Notes: generated by a model from the letters alone, not told the origin. Shown: positions 22,826-36,610, counted from the first letter of the stretch. The stretch: 64,000 nt of DNA from Sipunculus nudus (GCA_026874595.1 CM049322.1:47341840-47405839), one strand, 5' to 3'. A program made the numbers and translations.

Positions 22826-22886
22826 CATTGTGTCTAGACGTCTAGACGCTGTGTCTAGACATCTAGACACATTGTCTAGACACTCC
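22826..22886 (+). repeat. Cluster of GTCTAGAC palindromes
   Basis: Five TCTAGAC motifs in about 55 bp (GTGTCTAGACGTCTAGACGC... then ...GTCTAGACATCTAGACAC... then TTGTCTAGACAC), each a self-complementary GTCTAGAC-like unit, arranged head-to-tail. Confidence 0.9.
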
Positions 22887-23129
22887 CCCAGAGCCAGGTC
22901 AGTTGCCATGGTGATGTCTGGACCCCGCCTGTTTGTACTGAGTGACCTCTTGACTTGGCTGCTGAAACTCTTTTCAAATACAGAAAGCCTTTTTCAATTG
23001 GCTACAATATTTTTTTTTAAACTGTATTTACCCAATCTAATCTTATAAAACTGGCAGAACCCTACCATAGAATAATTCTTGTAAAGTTTAAACCAATCAG
23101 CTTAACAGTTTCATCATAAATCAGTGTAT

Positions 23130-23710
23130 AAGCTGGAGGAGTTTAAAATTACATTTTCACTTGTAAAAAACACATCAATGTAGGTGGCGCCACCAATACC
23201 TCAAAATCAGATATGACATATGTGACAAACATTAGTATAAAATTTGGTATTTATAGCTCTAGCCTTTTCTGAGATTTTAATTTTAGTGTGCTTTTTTGGA
23301 CAAATGACTAAGTTCAACCTCCTGTAACTCGGCAAAAAATCTTCGAACTCAAACCATTCAAACAAACTTGAGAGAGATTGTTCCAGGGATCATTTCTGTG
23401 AAATATTGGACAATTTGGCTGGACAGTTTCAGAGAAGAAGATTTTTAAAGGTTTTTAAGCTTTTTCTCTATAAAATCTTAATTAATACAGATACCCAATA
23501 ATAAGCTCCAGGGCACCAAGTTTCACATGTGACTAATTCTTACATGTAATTTGGAGCTGCTAGCTCCGACGGTTTCTGACCTACAGCCATGGACGGCGGA
23601 AAGCCAGCCCTGGACGGCGGACGGCTGACGATGGACGGACGACGCTGCGCCATGGCATAAGCTCACATGTTCGCTAATGATTTTGATCTCTAACAGCTCC
23701 TGCATTTTGT
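23130..23710 (+). mobile_element. Non-autonomous repeat with GGAC-rich end
   Basis: Contains one further GGTGGCGCCACC (23185), then a region like the GTCY/GGAC-tailed elements: ATGGACGGCGGAAAGCC..GGACGGCGGACGGCTGACGATGGACGGACGACG (23588-23645), and CACATGTGAC/CACATGT motifs near 23524 and 23664. Ends not precisely defined. Confidence 0.5.
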
Positions 23711-24613
23711 TAAAATTAATAAAATTTCAATGAAATTTGATTTTGTTATCATGTTCTTTTACCTGTTTAGTTAAGCAGTTATGTAATTATCATGTGAAAT
23801 TTTAATTGAAAAAAAAATTATAACAAAAAAACATAGAAATAAATAACCCTCCTAAACTTGATTTCCTGAAACATGCCATAGAAAACAACATTTATTAGCC
23901 TAATTACAAATACTTTAATAATATAAATATATATGAATTATAATTTGTATAGTAAAAATAAAAATAAACTGAACATGCAGTTATATAAAAAACATACTCC
24001 CACACATGTAACCACAGGTTTGTCCAGTCCACTCACCTCAGTGCAGAGGTCATATCTACCACTAATGATTGTCCAAGTTTATATCACTGCTTTGTTGCCA
24101 TGTGTAAGGTTATACATAGTAACTACATCAATACCTGTCCACCCCCTCCACTCAGCAATACCGGGGGCAGTAGGAAACCCCGTCACAAAGCCCAAACACT
24201 AACAACGCGGGCACACGCTAACAATTACATAGGTGGACCTAAGAGGTAGACCTCATATCAATACCCCGCAGTATACAATCAAACCGATGAGTCAGCACTT
24301 AGGCAGAGGTAGTCTGTGCTTTTACACATGATTGAAAATGTTTGCACCAAAAGTGTTTCATTAATTTTCAGAGAACCATAACTAACACTGCAGTGGACTT
24401 GTTATTAACAGCCGGGAAAGTCTTTAATGCAGGCAGAATGATTAATCTGACAGAAATACCCTGCCACTGTTATACTTTAAACACTTGTAGTGCATGGAGT
24501 ATGGACCAACGGGACAGCGGTGAAGTGTCAACATCACATGTGCTATATTTAGTCTAACCAATACCTTAGCGGATCAGTGAAGTACTAAATATAAACCAAC
24601 ATGTGGCCATCCT

Positions 24614-25295
24614 ATGTACATTGGCAGATCCAGGGGGGTAGCTGTGGGAGCTTTAGCTCCCCCCTAAGGTGCTGGCCTCATGGGATAAAAACATTGAGTA
24701 GTAGCTGTGCTGGTCACTCATGTATAGGTCAGTGGGATAATTCTCAAAGTTTGACTGGTGGACACTCATATATACTAACACAGCCAAACGATCAAATATT
24801 TGCCCTTTTGAATTTGCAACATTATCATATTCATTTTTGACTGCCAATTTCATGTGTGCTTTGGCATGATATCATGTCTAAACTAATATAAAATGTTAAG
24901 GTCCACAGCCATGAAAAAAGTTTTATCATAAATTCAAATTATTTTTGGAAATGATTAAATGGGTTACAAAATTCAAGGGAAATACATGACTTTTGAAAAA
25001 CAAGCATTACTACATTTGTGCATTTACATCATATCATTAAACTGAACTGTTATTCATAATAATAATAATATTCATTATAATAATTTTATTTATTTTCAGT
25101 GAGTTTGTTGAAAGCTTATAAATATTATATATACATTCCATGAGTATTAGATTGTACTACAATGCAAGGATTTCACTATGAGCTACAAAGTCCTTCCAAC
25201 CAACCCCACTCTGCCTTCCCCCATTCCCACAATTTAGAATCCAGTAACACTCTGTGACATATTAGCTCCCCAAAAAATATTCCTGGATCCGCCAC

Positions 25296-25297
<2 letters not shown>
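24614..25297. mobile_element. Non-autonomous DNA transposon, GGCGGATCCAGG type
   Basis: Left end TTGGCAGATCCAGGGGGG, right end CCTGGATCCGCCACTGCA; complemented, the right end reads TGCAGTGGCGGATCCAGG, giving imperfect inverted repeats. Inside the ends a GAGCTTTAGCTCCCCCC / TTAGCTCCCC pair continues the symmetry. About 680 bp, no transposase. Confidence 0.65.
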
Positions 25298-25374
<77 letters not shown>

Positions 25375-25406
25375 AGAAGGGGCTGGTGGGGGGGGGGGGG
25401 GGGGGG
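25298..25406. repeat. (AT)n-(GT)n-(G)n low-complexity block
   Basis: About 30 AT units, then GT units to 25374, and a poly-G run at 25388-25406. Its AT start coincides with the right end of the 24614-25297 transposon, which may have targeted TA-rich DNA. Confidence 0.97.
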
Positions 25407-26394
25407 CTGTGATTGATGGCACACATCCATGGGCTCTTTATACAAAATATATAAAATAGTATTTATAAAAATTGCTTATTTGCATGATACAAACTTTCAC
25501 ATGCAACTGATTCTGTCAGAAATGTGTTTCGGTTATAATTATGATGCTGGCCAGCAGATGTCACCACACATGTGTGCGTGTATGCAGAATAGAATAAAAG
25601 TCTGGGCCAGTCTCTGTTCAGGCTCTGCAGAGTCCAGCTTGAGACGGTCTGTCTCTCTCTCTCAAAGACCACAATAGAGAAAATTTTGTTCAATAGACAT
25701 GATATCATAGATACATATATTCATAAAGTGACATCACCATTTTGTCACAAGGAGTTTTCCTGATTGGGTGACAGAAAAAAGTGTACCAGATACCCCTAGA
25801 TGTTGACCCTGTTATAACTGTCTCAATGACGTCAACATAAATGAACCCAGATGGCATGGTTATTGTGAAAGACAATAATCTGGCTTTATTCTATCATGAG
25901 GAACAGTGCTGACATATATACATAGATCTGATAAAGTTTCTAGATTTTAATTGTGTCCTACAATTCTCTCACCAAGGGAAACACATTATTCACTCTGTGG
26001 CATTATATCTGTTTACATAGACTTAAAATAGGTCCTAATGGTTGGCAGAAATGTTCTCTGATTAAATTGGGAGCGATGCCTTGATAAATATGTGACCAGA
26101 TGACTGGCTGCCTGTATTATCCATTATGAAAAGTCAATAATTGTTTAGTCTGACATGCCTGAAACCACTTTTATTTGTGAACTGTGAAACATTCCTTGAA
26201 ATATTACTTAATAAACAAATATGCCATATATTTATTTTATAACACTACCTTAACTAATCTTAAATTAATTTTATTACCTCTGACCTCATTGAATATGCGC
26301 AAAGGGTGCCCAGGAGTAAATTCAATGGTAAATATTAATAGTGAGTTTCATGAATATAAAACAAATTTATGGTAAGTCATCATGCCATGATACA

Positions 26395-26620
26395 AGTCTG
26401 TTGACCTTTGACCTCAATAAATATGCACAGATTTTATCGAGAATCACACCCAGGCATACTATTTTACTGGTGACCTTTGACCTCATTAAATATGCATGGA
26501 TTTTACCAATAGTCACACTCGGGTAATATATCATATTGGTGAATATTTCTTTTGAGTTTCATCAAAATCCATAATATTACTGGTTAAATATCAAAGAACA
26601 GAACAGGTGATCTCTGACTT
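26395..26620 (+). repeat. Tandem ~70-bp units with TGACCTTTGACCTCA
   Basis: TGACCTTTGACCTCAATAAATATGC and TGACCTTTGACCTCATTAAATATGC occur at about 26402 and 26471, each followed by GGATTTT..C..A..TCACAC. A relative lies at 48618-48960. Both belong to a repeat family whose units begin with a DR1-like motif. Confidence 0.75.
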
Positions 26621-26999
26621 CATCAAATATGTGTGGATTTTGCTAAGAACAGAACTCAAGCCAAAAATCCTGAATACCTAAATTTAGATTTGTGAAAATC
26701 CATCAAACCCTTAAAGTTATCATGAGACACTTACAGTTAGCAGATGGACAGACAGTTGCCATAACACAGTATGTCCCATGGTATATTTTATGGTAATCAA
26801 GTTAACCTTCAATTTTAATCTAAATGCTTCCCTGGGTGTATACCCTAATGCTAGACTACATTTCATCAAAATCTGTTTATAACTTAAGTAGATGACAGAC
26901 CAAAAAAACAGAATAATTACCGGATATTTTTTTTTTAATTTGCCTGAGAAGTATGGCAGGTAGCGAGTATATTACTGTTTCCAGCAGGTTGTAAAACAG

Positions 27000-27500
27000 T
27001 CAGCTGTGACTGAAGTGTACATCAGCAATGTCATTAAACAGCAAGAATACAGTCATGTAACAGAAACATGTACAGCCACCCACACACAGAAAATTATAGA
27101 GTTTAAAGCAAGCATTCCATACACACATATGCGATACATATGCATATGCAGTATGTATGTGTATGCAGCTGGAAAGCAGACTCCTGTAATTCCATAAATA
27201 CGTATGAGTATGAGTTATGTATGCAGCAAACATTGGGCCTATATTATAGAGCTGCATGTGTTGAGAATCCTCTGTCAGTGACTGATGTATAACTTTTGAA
27301 TTTCCCTGTCCCTTACCTTGTGTATGCACTTTCAAGCACTACCCTGAGTGATTGAAATGTACTGCATAAGCATATGTATATACACATACATATATATGGA
27401 ATCACTCTGAGAAAAATATAATAGGTGCAATCTCTAGCTGCATACTCATACCTAACGCATATGTACTGCATACACGCATATGGATTGCTACCTTATCCCA
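27000..27500 (+). repeat. Dispersed TATGCATA-rich repeat, copy 1
   Basis: Shares with 38540-39250 the motifs GTATGCAG, GCAGCAAAC, TGAGTGATT(G/A)AAA and ATATATGGAATCA(C/T)TCT followed by CTAGCTG, in the same order. Class unknown. Confidence 0.6.
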
Positions 27501-29071
27501 AGCAAGTCAGAAAAGTTAATTAAAATGTATACAAAGCATCTAGGAGAATATTTCATGTGCAATCAACACTACACTTTTATTTTTAAAGAATCTCTGATGG
27601 ATTAAAGTTATATCCTGTGGAAAAAGACAGAAAAATTAACATTTATTGTGTTAGTTGACACAGGAATAAAAGGCAGAAGCATCTGATGGAAACCCTACCC
27701 TCCGATCCCAAGGCCTGTTTCTCTGTACAGACGATGTCTGGTCCTTTACAGTGAGCATGACCCAGGAATCACAAACCTATAACATAGTGTCACAGTGGTA
27801 GTTATTCTTAGGTATACTGTGATCCCCTTTATGTTTGCAAGGGTTTCGAATTTGCGATATTCATGAACCAGAATTATTACAAAAACCAAAAGTTATGAAT
27901 AAGACGCCCCATCTTCAAAGGGGCTCCAAAGCTAAAGATTGATGAATATAAATAGTTACAGATTTGGTATGTTTGACGTGAATCAAAGACTGCTATTATA
28001 AATTATCATGATATTGAATCTTTCAAGTAATCTGCCAATAATTAACAAGAATTTCTGTTTGTTCAATGTTCCCTAAAGTCCCCAGCCAATTAGTGTACAT
28101 TATTTAATATATTAAATTCATATGCTCATGGATATACTCAGTGTATGATACTTCAACGCCAGATCCCGAAAATGAAACCATCAATCACAAAATTTTAAAC
28201 CAGCAAATATGAAGCCAACCACTAAATTAAACTGCAATCCATTCTTAACCTCAGATTTAATTCGTTTAGATTCTGATTGGTTTTTATTACAAAGCATGCC
28301 GCGTCTAGCTATACATTGTGTATGTGCCCTGGATCTAGTTTCAATGAAAACCAGTAGACCGTTCTTCTGGCATAGAAACAATAATGGCAGCGATAAACAG
28401 AGGGAAAGCTACATTATTCCTGTATTTGCTTAATTTAACTAATATTCATTGCAGTAAAATATTTGCTTTCATTTAAAAGGCAGTTTGTATTTTACAAAGC
28501 ACTGAGGTAATAATTGATCACGAATAAAACTGAAGGTAAAGAACTGATAAACCGAACAGATTCTCAACTTGAACAAATCACAGACCTAGTGTTAATATGC
28601 TGGAAAATCGAATGGTCGCATGACCCTTGACCTCACAGCCCTGTAGCTGTTATTATTCCTTGCATGTTATCTAACCCTTATAGGGCCCCCTGCCTATGCG
28701 ATACAACATGACAATCCTAATACATATTGATGCATGTGGTCTGAGTTCAGCGATGCATCACTCTGGAATGAAATTGACAAGCATCACAGGTCATGTGATG
28801 TCACTGTGTTGTGAGTTAAATTAACAGCAAACTTGGACCATGTATGTGTGAAGGTGCCGGCATGCGTGAACTGTTGAGTGTTCCACTTGAGTACAGTAGT
28901 TGTGTTGATAACATGCACAGCTGTTTAATAATTTAAATTAAATATTATGATCTGGCTTGTGTGCTAGCAGCCATATCATGTGATATGCTGCCCTCCGGCC
29001 AATACAAAGGCAATACCAATTAGGTCAGTTAATCAAATAAAATTTTAAATTATAAAACTGATAAAACCTAC
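27501..29071. other. Intron 7 proximal part, no recognised feature
   Basis: AT-rich unique-looking sequence leading to exon 7; no supported element. Confidence 0.5.
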
Positions 29072-29239
29072 CTGTTCTTCTACGAAGCTCCCACCAATCT
29101 CGTCTGGTGACAACTTCTCGTGGATTTTTAGCTCGTCATCCTGGGTCGGGGCAACGTAGTCCTCATCACTGGAGGTCAAACCAAGTTCATCACCATAGCA
29201 ATAGTGTACCCACTGCCACAGTTCTTGTTGGTTCATTGG
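29072..29239 (-). CDS. GRAMD1: GRAMD1 exon 7: post-GRAM signature WVHYCYGDELGLTS
   Basis: A 168-nt phase 0-0 exon between a TTCCGCAG acceptor and a GTAGGT donor. It codes PMNQQELWQWVHYCYGDELG followed by LTSSDEDYVAPTQDDE, the diagnostic post-GRAM segment (vertebrate form: KELW..VHQCYGNELGLTSDDEDYV). The rest is an acidic linker. The downstream intron to exon 8 is about 14 kb, the longest one fully contained in the window. Confidence 0.96.
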
Positions 29240-29524
29240 CTGCGGAAAAGATAACAAATTAAAACATCAAGGTTGCAAATTATAGTCTTGTTCTTATGAT
29301 GAAATAAATTTTTCTTGTTAATGTTAACAAGGTGAGGTGCATGGTGCAAACTTATGGTAAATTGTGTTTGTGCCTATAAACCTCGTCCACATCTAAGAGT
29401 CTCTGGTGTACAATAAACACTATCCTTTTTTAAGTATGACTGTTTCAAAGTGTTCGTACAGTTTGTATTTGCTCTGTTTGTGCACTGGCAAAAATGGACC
29501 ATCAGCGTCAGGCTGCAGCTTAAA

Positions 29525-30902
29525 TACCGTAAAATCTCCACTTAAAACCGCACTTCCGATTAAAACCGCACCCAGACTTCGCCGAAATTCCAGGTGAGAC
29601 ATCGTGAGGGGCTCAAATACTAAGAACCCCCCTTTAAAACCGCACCAACTTTCGCTACGGAATGATTTGACAAAAGACACAATCAAGCTATCATCTAGAA
29701 ATGAACACGCGTAGGTTGCGACTCGGCCATTCCTGTCCTCTTTTAAATTCTTTGGGCATTTTATTTAAACACATCATAACACTTTTTTTGCAGGGTCACT
29801 CAAGCATGAAGTTAGGGAAGACGTAAGGGCCGGTGAACCTCTGCCTGTTTATACAGATTTTATATTCCGTGCCGTATTCTTGTTTGCTACTGATTTGTCA
29901 TTATATTTTGGAAAAAAAATTCTGCTGATCCATTTCAAGTCACTGTATATATTAATTCTAAAAATTTTTTGATGAAACTACCATTTTCTGGAATTACTCG
30001 GAAGATTCAAATCATTTTCATACCGGTTACTTCGGTATTATCATCGTCACATCGTACGTTGACATCGCTCCCTGTCACAATATGCTGGCGCGTTTGAAAA
30101 CATCGCTGGTCAACTTAACTCAATATCAAAGTAATTGAAGTTACCTTGTCGAGATACGCACGTATAGGAAACATGACGCTTGATAACGAGTGATTTTAAG
30201 GTAAAATTAAAGAGGACAGTCGGGGTAAGCAAGTTTTTTTTCCTGAAGAAAGTTTCCGTGTGGGGAGCCATTTTGTCAAGGCAGTGTTCACGCAAGGCAC
30301 GCTGGGACGAAATAGGTGGCTGTTCTGTTTACCACCCACCGCGTACAGCCGTTCAAAATATTCTTAGCAGAATACCGGAGCGTTTCAGCACATGGCGGCA
30401 CTCAAACTTGATTTTAAAACGATCGTCTGCCATTGTGTGACTCCTAACGATGTCAGCTTTTTATTCATTTTACGTTTTAAAAAAATAATCATTGCTAAAT
30501 AATGCCGCAAATGGGTTTAAAGTAGGCTTTTATTTCAATTTTGCTTAACCATGCCCAACGAAGTGGGCCGCTGTGTGCTACAGCAGTTGTTGTAAACGTA
30601 TTATTTGGTGACAATTACCAAAATTTTATAACAAGTTATATATCACACGAAAACTTATCAGCAATATTTAATTTATAAATAACAAATAATCGTAAAAAAA
30701 CCATTTACACACGGCTCCCATGCATGCGAGACTGCTGCTAAGAACAGCCTTCGAAAGTTGCAATATTATCGCCCACTCGCCGGCCCCAAAACGATGTCTG
30801 TCAGGAAGATATTCAGGAAACCCTTCTAGTATAAACCGCACAGTGCTTTCAGGAAATCAACCTGATTTCAAGATTTTGAATTTCTTGAATTTTTTACGGT
30901 AT
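29525..30902. mobile_element. TIR DNA transposon remnant, TACCGTAAAA ends
   Basis: Left end TACCGTAAAATCTCCACTT with AAAACCGCAC repeats; right end complemented ATACCGTAAAAAATTCAAG with GTGCGGTTTATAC further in. Both ends thus carry TACCGTAAAA and AACCGCAC. About 1.38 kb, less AT-rich than flanking intron. No intact transposase; the ORFs at 30110-30440 are not recognisable. Confidence 0.6.
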
Positions 30903-31567
30903 ATTGCCAAAACCTTTTTATAGGGGCCTATTCCAATATCTGCAATTTATTAACTAATTTTCATCCATTTGCAAGTCAGATGACCAGTGTTTTGCAAAAA
31001 GTGTTTTGTAACTAGGGACCTTTCATGTTCTGCCCATATGCAACAAACCCATATTGCTGTGGTAACCACTTTCTCATTAAAAGAGTTGTAACAATATGAT
31101 GTCAACAGATATCAAACCTTCAACTGGATGATCATACAGATAAATAGCTCTGTTATAATGAAACAGCCATAGCACTTGGACAGAACCCGTTGAATTATTT
31201 TTTTTTATGTTGATGCACAACTTCTAATACTGAATGGATTGTCAATTGGGTGCTTTCCTATTCATCCATAAAATTTCTATGAAACCAGTTCATACATTTT
31301 TTTTACAAACTTTGCTGACAGACAAACCAGGGGTAAAGTATAATCCCCCTGACCACCTGGCGGAGCTATAATAAGACAATGACTTAACTTCAAAGTGATA
31401 GTTCAGTTACCGTAGTGATGATACTGATTTCACAACATTTACTATTGGTAAACTGATGTGCAAAATTTATAGTTGCTATGGAACACCGACTTTCCCCTTT
31501 TTTGAGCAAGTAATAATTACCATGGTAACTTTTATGACATCACAGCAGTTGCTATAGAAACACTGAC

Positions 31568-31744
31568 CTGATCCATGAGAGCATTTTGCCACACCCTAAA
31601 CAGCATAAGAAAACTTTTATCTCGGGTTGCAAAAGAGGTCAGGAAGTACTTTTCATTCTCCGTGCAGATCTGTATGGCGTTTGGGATGACTCTGGCGGTT
31701 TTCTCTTTGGTAATGGCGGTGATGTCTTTACATCGTATGGTAAG
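31568..31744 (-). CDS. GRAMD1: GRAMD1 exon 6: C-terminal half of GRAM domain
   Basis: A 177-nt phase 0-0 exon, acceptor GTTACAG, donor GTCAGT. It reads LTIRCKDITAITKEKTARVI, then PNAIQICTENEKYFLTSF and the ARDKSFLMLFRVWQNALMDQ helix. The TKEKTARxIPNAIQxCT block and the FRxWQNAL helix match vertebrate GRAMD1 closely. The donor is a GTCAGT type, the same class as at exons 8 and 10. Confidence 0.95.
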
Positions 31745-32849
31745 CTGTAACATCAAGCACATACTGCATGTAACATTTTCTCCCAGTAGCCTGGATTTGC
31801 TATCATTATTTTATATATGCCTGAATCAAATAAACCTGATGAAATAAAAAAATAAATTGATTTTCTCATTCAGTTTGGCTTCAGTTGGACCACCTGCCAC
31901 TTGCTCCATCACTGAAAAACTTATTGATCAATTTAAGCAATTTTCTAACTTTTATTTTTAGGTACATTGTTGTATCTATTCACCCTAATTAACTGTGCAT
32001 TAAGCTGCTCACCTAACACGCATGCCTCTATCACAAGCTTTTCTGAACAAATGTCATATTCAAGCTCAACGAAACTTTATACTGGATTTGAACTTTTATG
32101 TCACAGCTGATAGATTTCAATTATAAAACCAAATGACAGGCAAAAAATCAAATACTAAAAGTGCAGTAATGTACATGAGAATCCCAATGCAGACGACTTG
32201 CTCCCTCTTAAGAACAGTGCAGACCACCACTAGCTGACAGTACTTGTCAAACTGTATGTCTTGCGAGGCTCAGCATATCTGCATAACTGAACCACAGGAA
32301 GATTTGACAACTTTTTAAACGGGGATGCAATTAATGTTATCTTTATATAGTGGTGACCAGTTTACTTGTCCTGTCAATTAAGTGAACAATTAAAGAATAT
32401 CCAAGTGATATCTCTGACAGTCTCTCCAGCAGTGATGGGATGATGATGATCAATTATAATCAATTATCAGCTGGTTACTGCAATTGGTTATCATCATTCT
32501 TGCAGTTCCATAATCAATTACAAAGATTTGCACAAAAGTTAGGCTTTGTGATAAGGAAATGTGGACTTTCATATAAATTTATATGAGCAAACTTTGGAAA
32601 AGTCTAAAATATATTTTAAACTTCATAACTAAGTTTACTAATTATATATATAAATATGTAGGCCCATTTAAGATTATAAAATACATCAGCCAACATGCAG
32701 GGCTGTACATAAGACCAGAATATGTAAAGGTCTGTATAGTCAGAAATTTCTTACCTACAAAATGACCAATTATAGTGGAATGTGTGAAATATGACAACAA
32801 ATGGCCTGGACCAGCCAAAGGTTGCCTTATAAGGCAGATCAGTTATAAC

Positions 32850-32958
32850 TACTGAGAATGTTTATGGTTCACTCAAGAAGGGTCTCAATAAACAGGTGGT
32901 CCTTTTAGACAGGTGGGATTATTAGACAGGTGGTCTTTTAGACAGGTTCCACTGTATT
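32850..32958 (+). mobile_element. Pogo-like terminal fragment
   Basis: TTAGACAGGTGGTC-type motifs repeat three times and lead to GACAGGTTCCACTGTATTGG, the right terminus style of CAGTGGAACCT elements. The left end was not found. Confidence 0.45.
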
Positions 32959-35157
32959 GGTCGGCAATGGTCAACTGATTTTTACCGATGATCATTTGAC
33001 AATACTTTGTATGGTCTGTTAAAGCTTGAAACAGGATTGTAGATTTGCAGCATATCCCAGTTTACCTTCCATTAAAATATAAATTCATGAAAAAAGATAC
33101 ATAAACCAGAGAATAACATGCTGAAACAGTGATACAGTTCAGCACATGGACCAAAACATGCTGTATAAGGTACAATTTAAAGTGTAGCAAAATAGGGTCG
33201 AACAAATGTAATATAAGCTTGAAGACAGAGCTTGAAAGTTGAGTAAAATATAATATACAAACTGGGGCAAAATAAATGTTATTTTAAATATTTTACACAC
33301 AAAAAATAAGTATTTTAAATCAGTATCAAACTTGCCTGACTTGGAATCCAGTGATTTAGATGTGAGATCAGGTGTGTTGACTATCACAAATGAAACGTGA
33401 AATCACACTTGTCTGGTTTATCATTACTCAGAATGGTTGTTCTCATCACTTAGAAATTGGAGATAAAACTACCTGTCCTGAATTACATGCATCAGGGCCA
33501 TTATGTCATTGGCCCAAGCAAATATGAGAAAAGGACCTCAGTGTGGACAATAATAATAAAAGTTGATAATTATACAGCATTTGGGCAAAAAATGATAAAC
33601 AAGAGAAAACAAACTTTCCTAGAAGAGAGGACAAATGATGTGTACATAATTTAAATGGCCAAATGAAAGCAAAGCTGACAAAATACTATGGAAAAGAATC
33701 ACAACTCTCACAACACAGATTTATCAGGAGATATGTAGGTCCATATATCACACTGTCCTATCTCAGTGTATCATAAAAAAAAAATTGGTGAATATATCAG
33801 AGACATCAGAACCAAATTCCAGTATCATGGAAACTAAAAATACTATCAAACACATCTGACCTCACCATTTATTCATTCAATAAGAAAACTGGCTTAAAAA
33901 TCAGGAAAGTATAATACTGGCACTGAAAGTGAAGTTTCATCTGTACTTTGTGTACAAAAATATACACAATTTTATTGTAGATATCTGCACTAATTCACAA
34001 TATTCAGAACCTAGGCAAAGGCAAAACCCTAATTATAACTGCCAGTAGTTTATATTTTGTAGCTAACATTATACAGCAGAATATACTATAAAACACCTCT
34101 AAGTTTACTGTAAAATGGACCTTCATTGACCACTAGTGTGTTAAATTTAGGAAACAAAACTATTTGGGGCAGAATTCCATCTTGAGCATACAAGTCCATA
34201 AAATAGATGAACTGCAAAAGTAGAAAGTTAAAATTACACTAGAACAAACAGAAATTTTGATTCATGCATCACATTTTCACCACAAGGGAGTTTCAATAAT
34301 GAACACTAGAGGCACCAGCAGTCAAATCGGGTAACCTTTACTGTAAAGCCCAGTGGTTTTGTAGTATCCTATCATAACAGTGTAGCTCCCCGTAACAATA
34401 TACATGTAATGTAATCTCAAATGAAAACATCATTTGTTTACATCTCTTTATGTACATTATTCAAAATCTAAATATGGCTGCCCCTTGAATATAGACAAAC
34501 TCAATGACTGCCTTCACCCTTCAGATATAATACCTACCACAGATGATGAACTGATCTGAAATAATCATAACGGTAATAACTTAAACAGATACAAAGTAAA
34601 TACAATTAGTGTATGTCCTGACACACTGCCACATTCTTCCTCAATTTGCCCTGCCAGGGTGCTAGTATTTATGTTTGCAAATAAAATGAGTAAAATAAAA
34701 CATGATCCCATGCGATAGATGCAGAGAGACATGAATTAGTTATATAATTTGCAGCCAGGTGACAGTACCTGTCCTAAACATCAGGATGCAGCAAGAGCAT
34801 GTTTGATGGCACTCTTAGTGGAAGCAATTTTAGAGTCAACTGGGCCAGTCTATTTTTTAAAGGTCTCTTCAAGATTTCAAAATGGGTCGCATCTGACAGA
34901 GAGGGGAACAAACCAACCCCAAGGTATGGCAGTTCATTGTTCTATGAGTGATTAAGCAACAATATTGTGATCACTTAATATGATTATAACAAAGGCAACA
35001 GGTGATAGTATGAATGAATGGTATGGAAATTAATAGAGCTCACCAGTATTTGCTGGACACCTTATGGCAAGCTTCACACACATCCCAACACACTCTCTCC
35101 ACAGTGAGGGGGATTAGTGCACAGAACAAAACTTACACTCATGCTGGATTATGAAAG
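32959..35157. other. Intron 5, no recognised feature
   Basis: AT-rich. ORFs here are short and show no coding character. Confidence 0.55.
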
Positions 35158-35614
35158 TTAAAGGGGCCCAATCACCAATCTGACCTTTATAAACTAAAGG
35201 TTACCCCTTTGGGCTTTTATAAAAATAGGCCAGAAAATGTTGCTATCACCGAACACAGGCTCTTGTATTGTTTATATCAACATATTTATATTATGTGGGG
35301 GCCTGCCAAAATAATCAAAACAAATTCAACATGGGCATCTGGCAGCAAGTCAGATAAGTCAGGGCTTTGTAAATGGCATTTTGCAACAGATGACCTTTCG
35401 TCCTCCGCATATATGTAAACTAACACTTAGGTTACATATTTTTCCCATCTGTCAACACTGCTGTGTTTACAAACATGTTGTTAATACATCCTTCACGAAG
35501 GCCTTATAAGAATTTTCACAACCAGAATTACCCTTAGATTATTAGTATATACACAGAGGAAGACAGAAATCACATCAATTCTTTTTCAAAAGGTAGGTGA
35601 ATAGGCACCTTTAA
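35158..35614 (+). mobile_element. TTAA-flanked MITE (piggyBac-like), copy 1
   Basis: Starts TTAAAGGGGCCCAATCACC and ends GGTGAATAGGCACCTTTAA: imperfect 19-bp inverted repeats including TTAA on both sides, the target site used by piggyBac elements. 457 bp, no coding capacity. An inverted copy is at 37408-37868 and a truncated one at 39745-39869. Confidence 0.8.
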
Positions 35615-36299
35615 GCTAATTTGACCTCTAACACAGTCTACTTTATGTGTTCTCCTATTACAATGTTTTCTCTCAATACTGTTATTTCATTGTGTTGTCT
35701 TTCACTGCAGACCTCTCACCACACTATTTTCAACACAGAAGATCTATCTATGAAGGTCAGGGATAGATCTCCTGCCTACACTCATGCGCAAAGCACACAT
35801 TTCAGCTGAAATTGAGCAATTTCGCCTGGGAATTGTAAATCACAATAACATTACATAGCATCATCTGAAATGAGGAGAAGGGGAATTATCAATATGATAT
35901 CAGATATCTGATATTATAACAATATGCAGTCATAGAAAGTGAGGTCAAAGGGATGAGGGTCAAATGTTGTTCACAGTAATGACAATGAAAATGGGTCATT
36001 CATTCAAGTCAAACACGCTTAAATCCATTATAATCAGCAGGGTCTATTCATACAGATGTTGACCCTGTGTGGGAGACTGCCAGACTATAAATGTGCATGA
36101 ATAGTTGTAGGGGCGTTTAATTCGCCCCAAACAGATCTTGCCTCTGCAAGGAGGTTGTGTGCAGGTATCTCTACAGATCACTCTCCAAACATTTACCTCA
36201 CTGTGCAGACTGTCTCCAGGCAGTAACTCTGGACATTTACGGGATGTGCCTTGTCTGAACATGTCACCTGTCTCTGCAGCATTCCTCTCCACACAAGCT

Positions 36300-36610
36300 T
36301 GTCAGTGAACAGCCTGCATCAACATCACTCTCCATACATATATCTAACTTAGCAGTCTCTCTCCACAGAGTAATTAAACAGTGCTGTCTGTCACTGCACA
36401 TGACTCAATACAGTTACCTGATGGGGCATTGTGTTTAAAAATCACTCTCCATACAGATTGTTTTACTCCACTCTCTCTGTAATGTTAACTTTCCATAGTT
36501 TTCTCACAGTCCACTCTCCCTGATGTTCACTCTCCACATAGTTGTTTTATAGTGCACTATCCCCTACGGTCACACTCCATTCATATCTTTCCCTATGCTG
36601 TATCTAATTC
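36300..36610 (+). repeat. Degenerate CACTCTCCATA-type repeat tract
   Basis: Repeated CACTCTCC(A/C)... and CAGT(C/T)... words with no fixed period; a decayed simple or tandem repeat. Confidence 0.5.

Noticed and set aside
25176-25445. Minus-strand ORFs with long Ile-Tyr runs
   Set aside because: Translation of the (AT)n/(GT)n/(G)n microsatellite.
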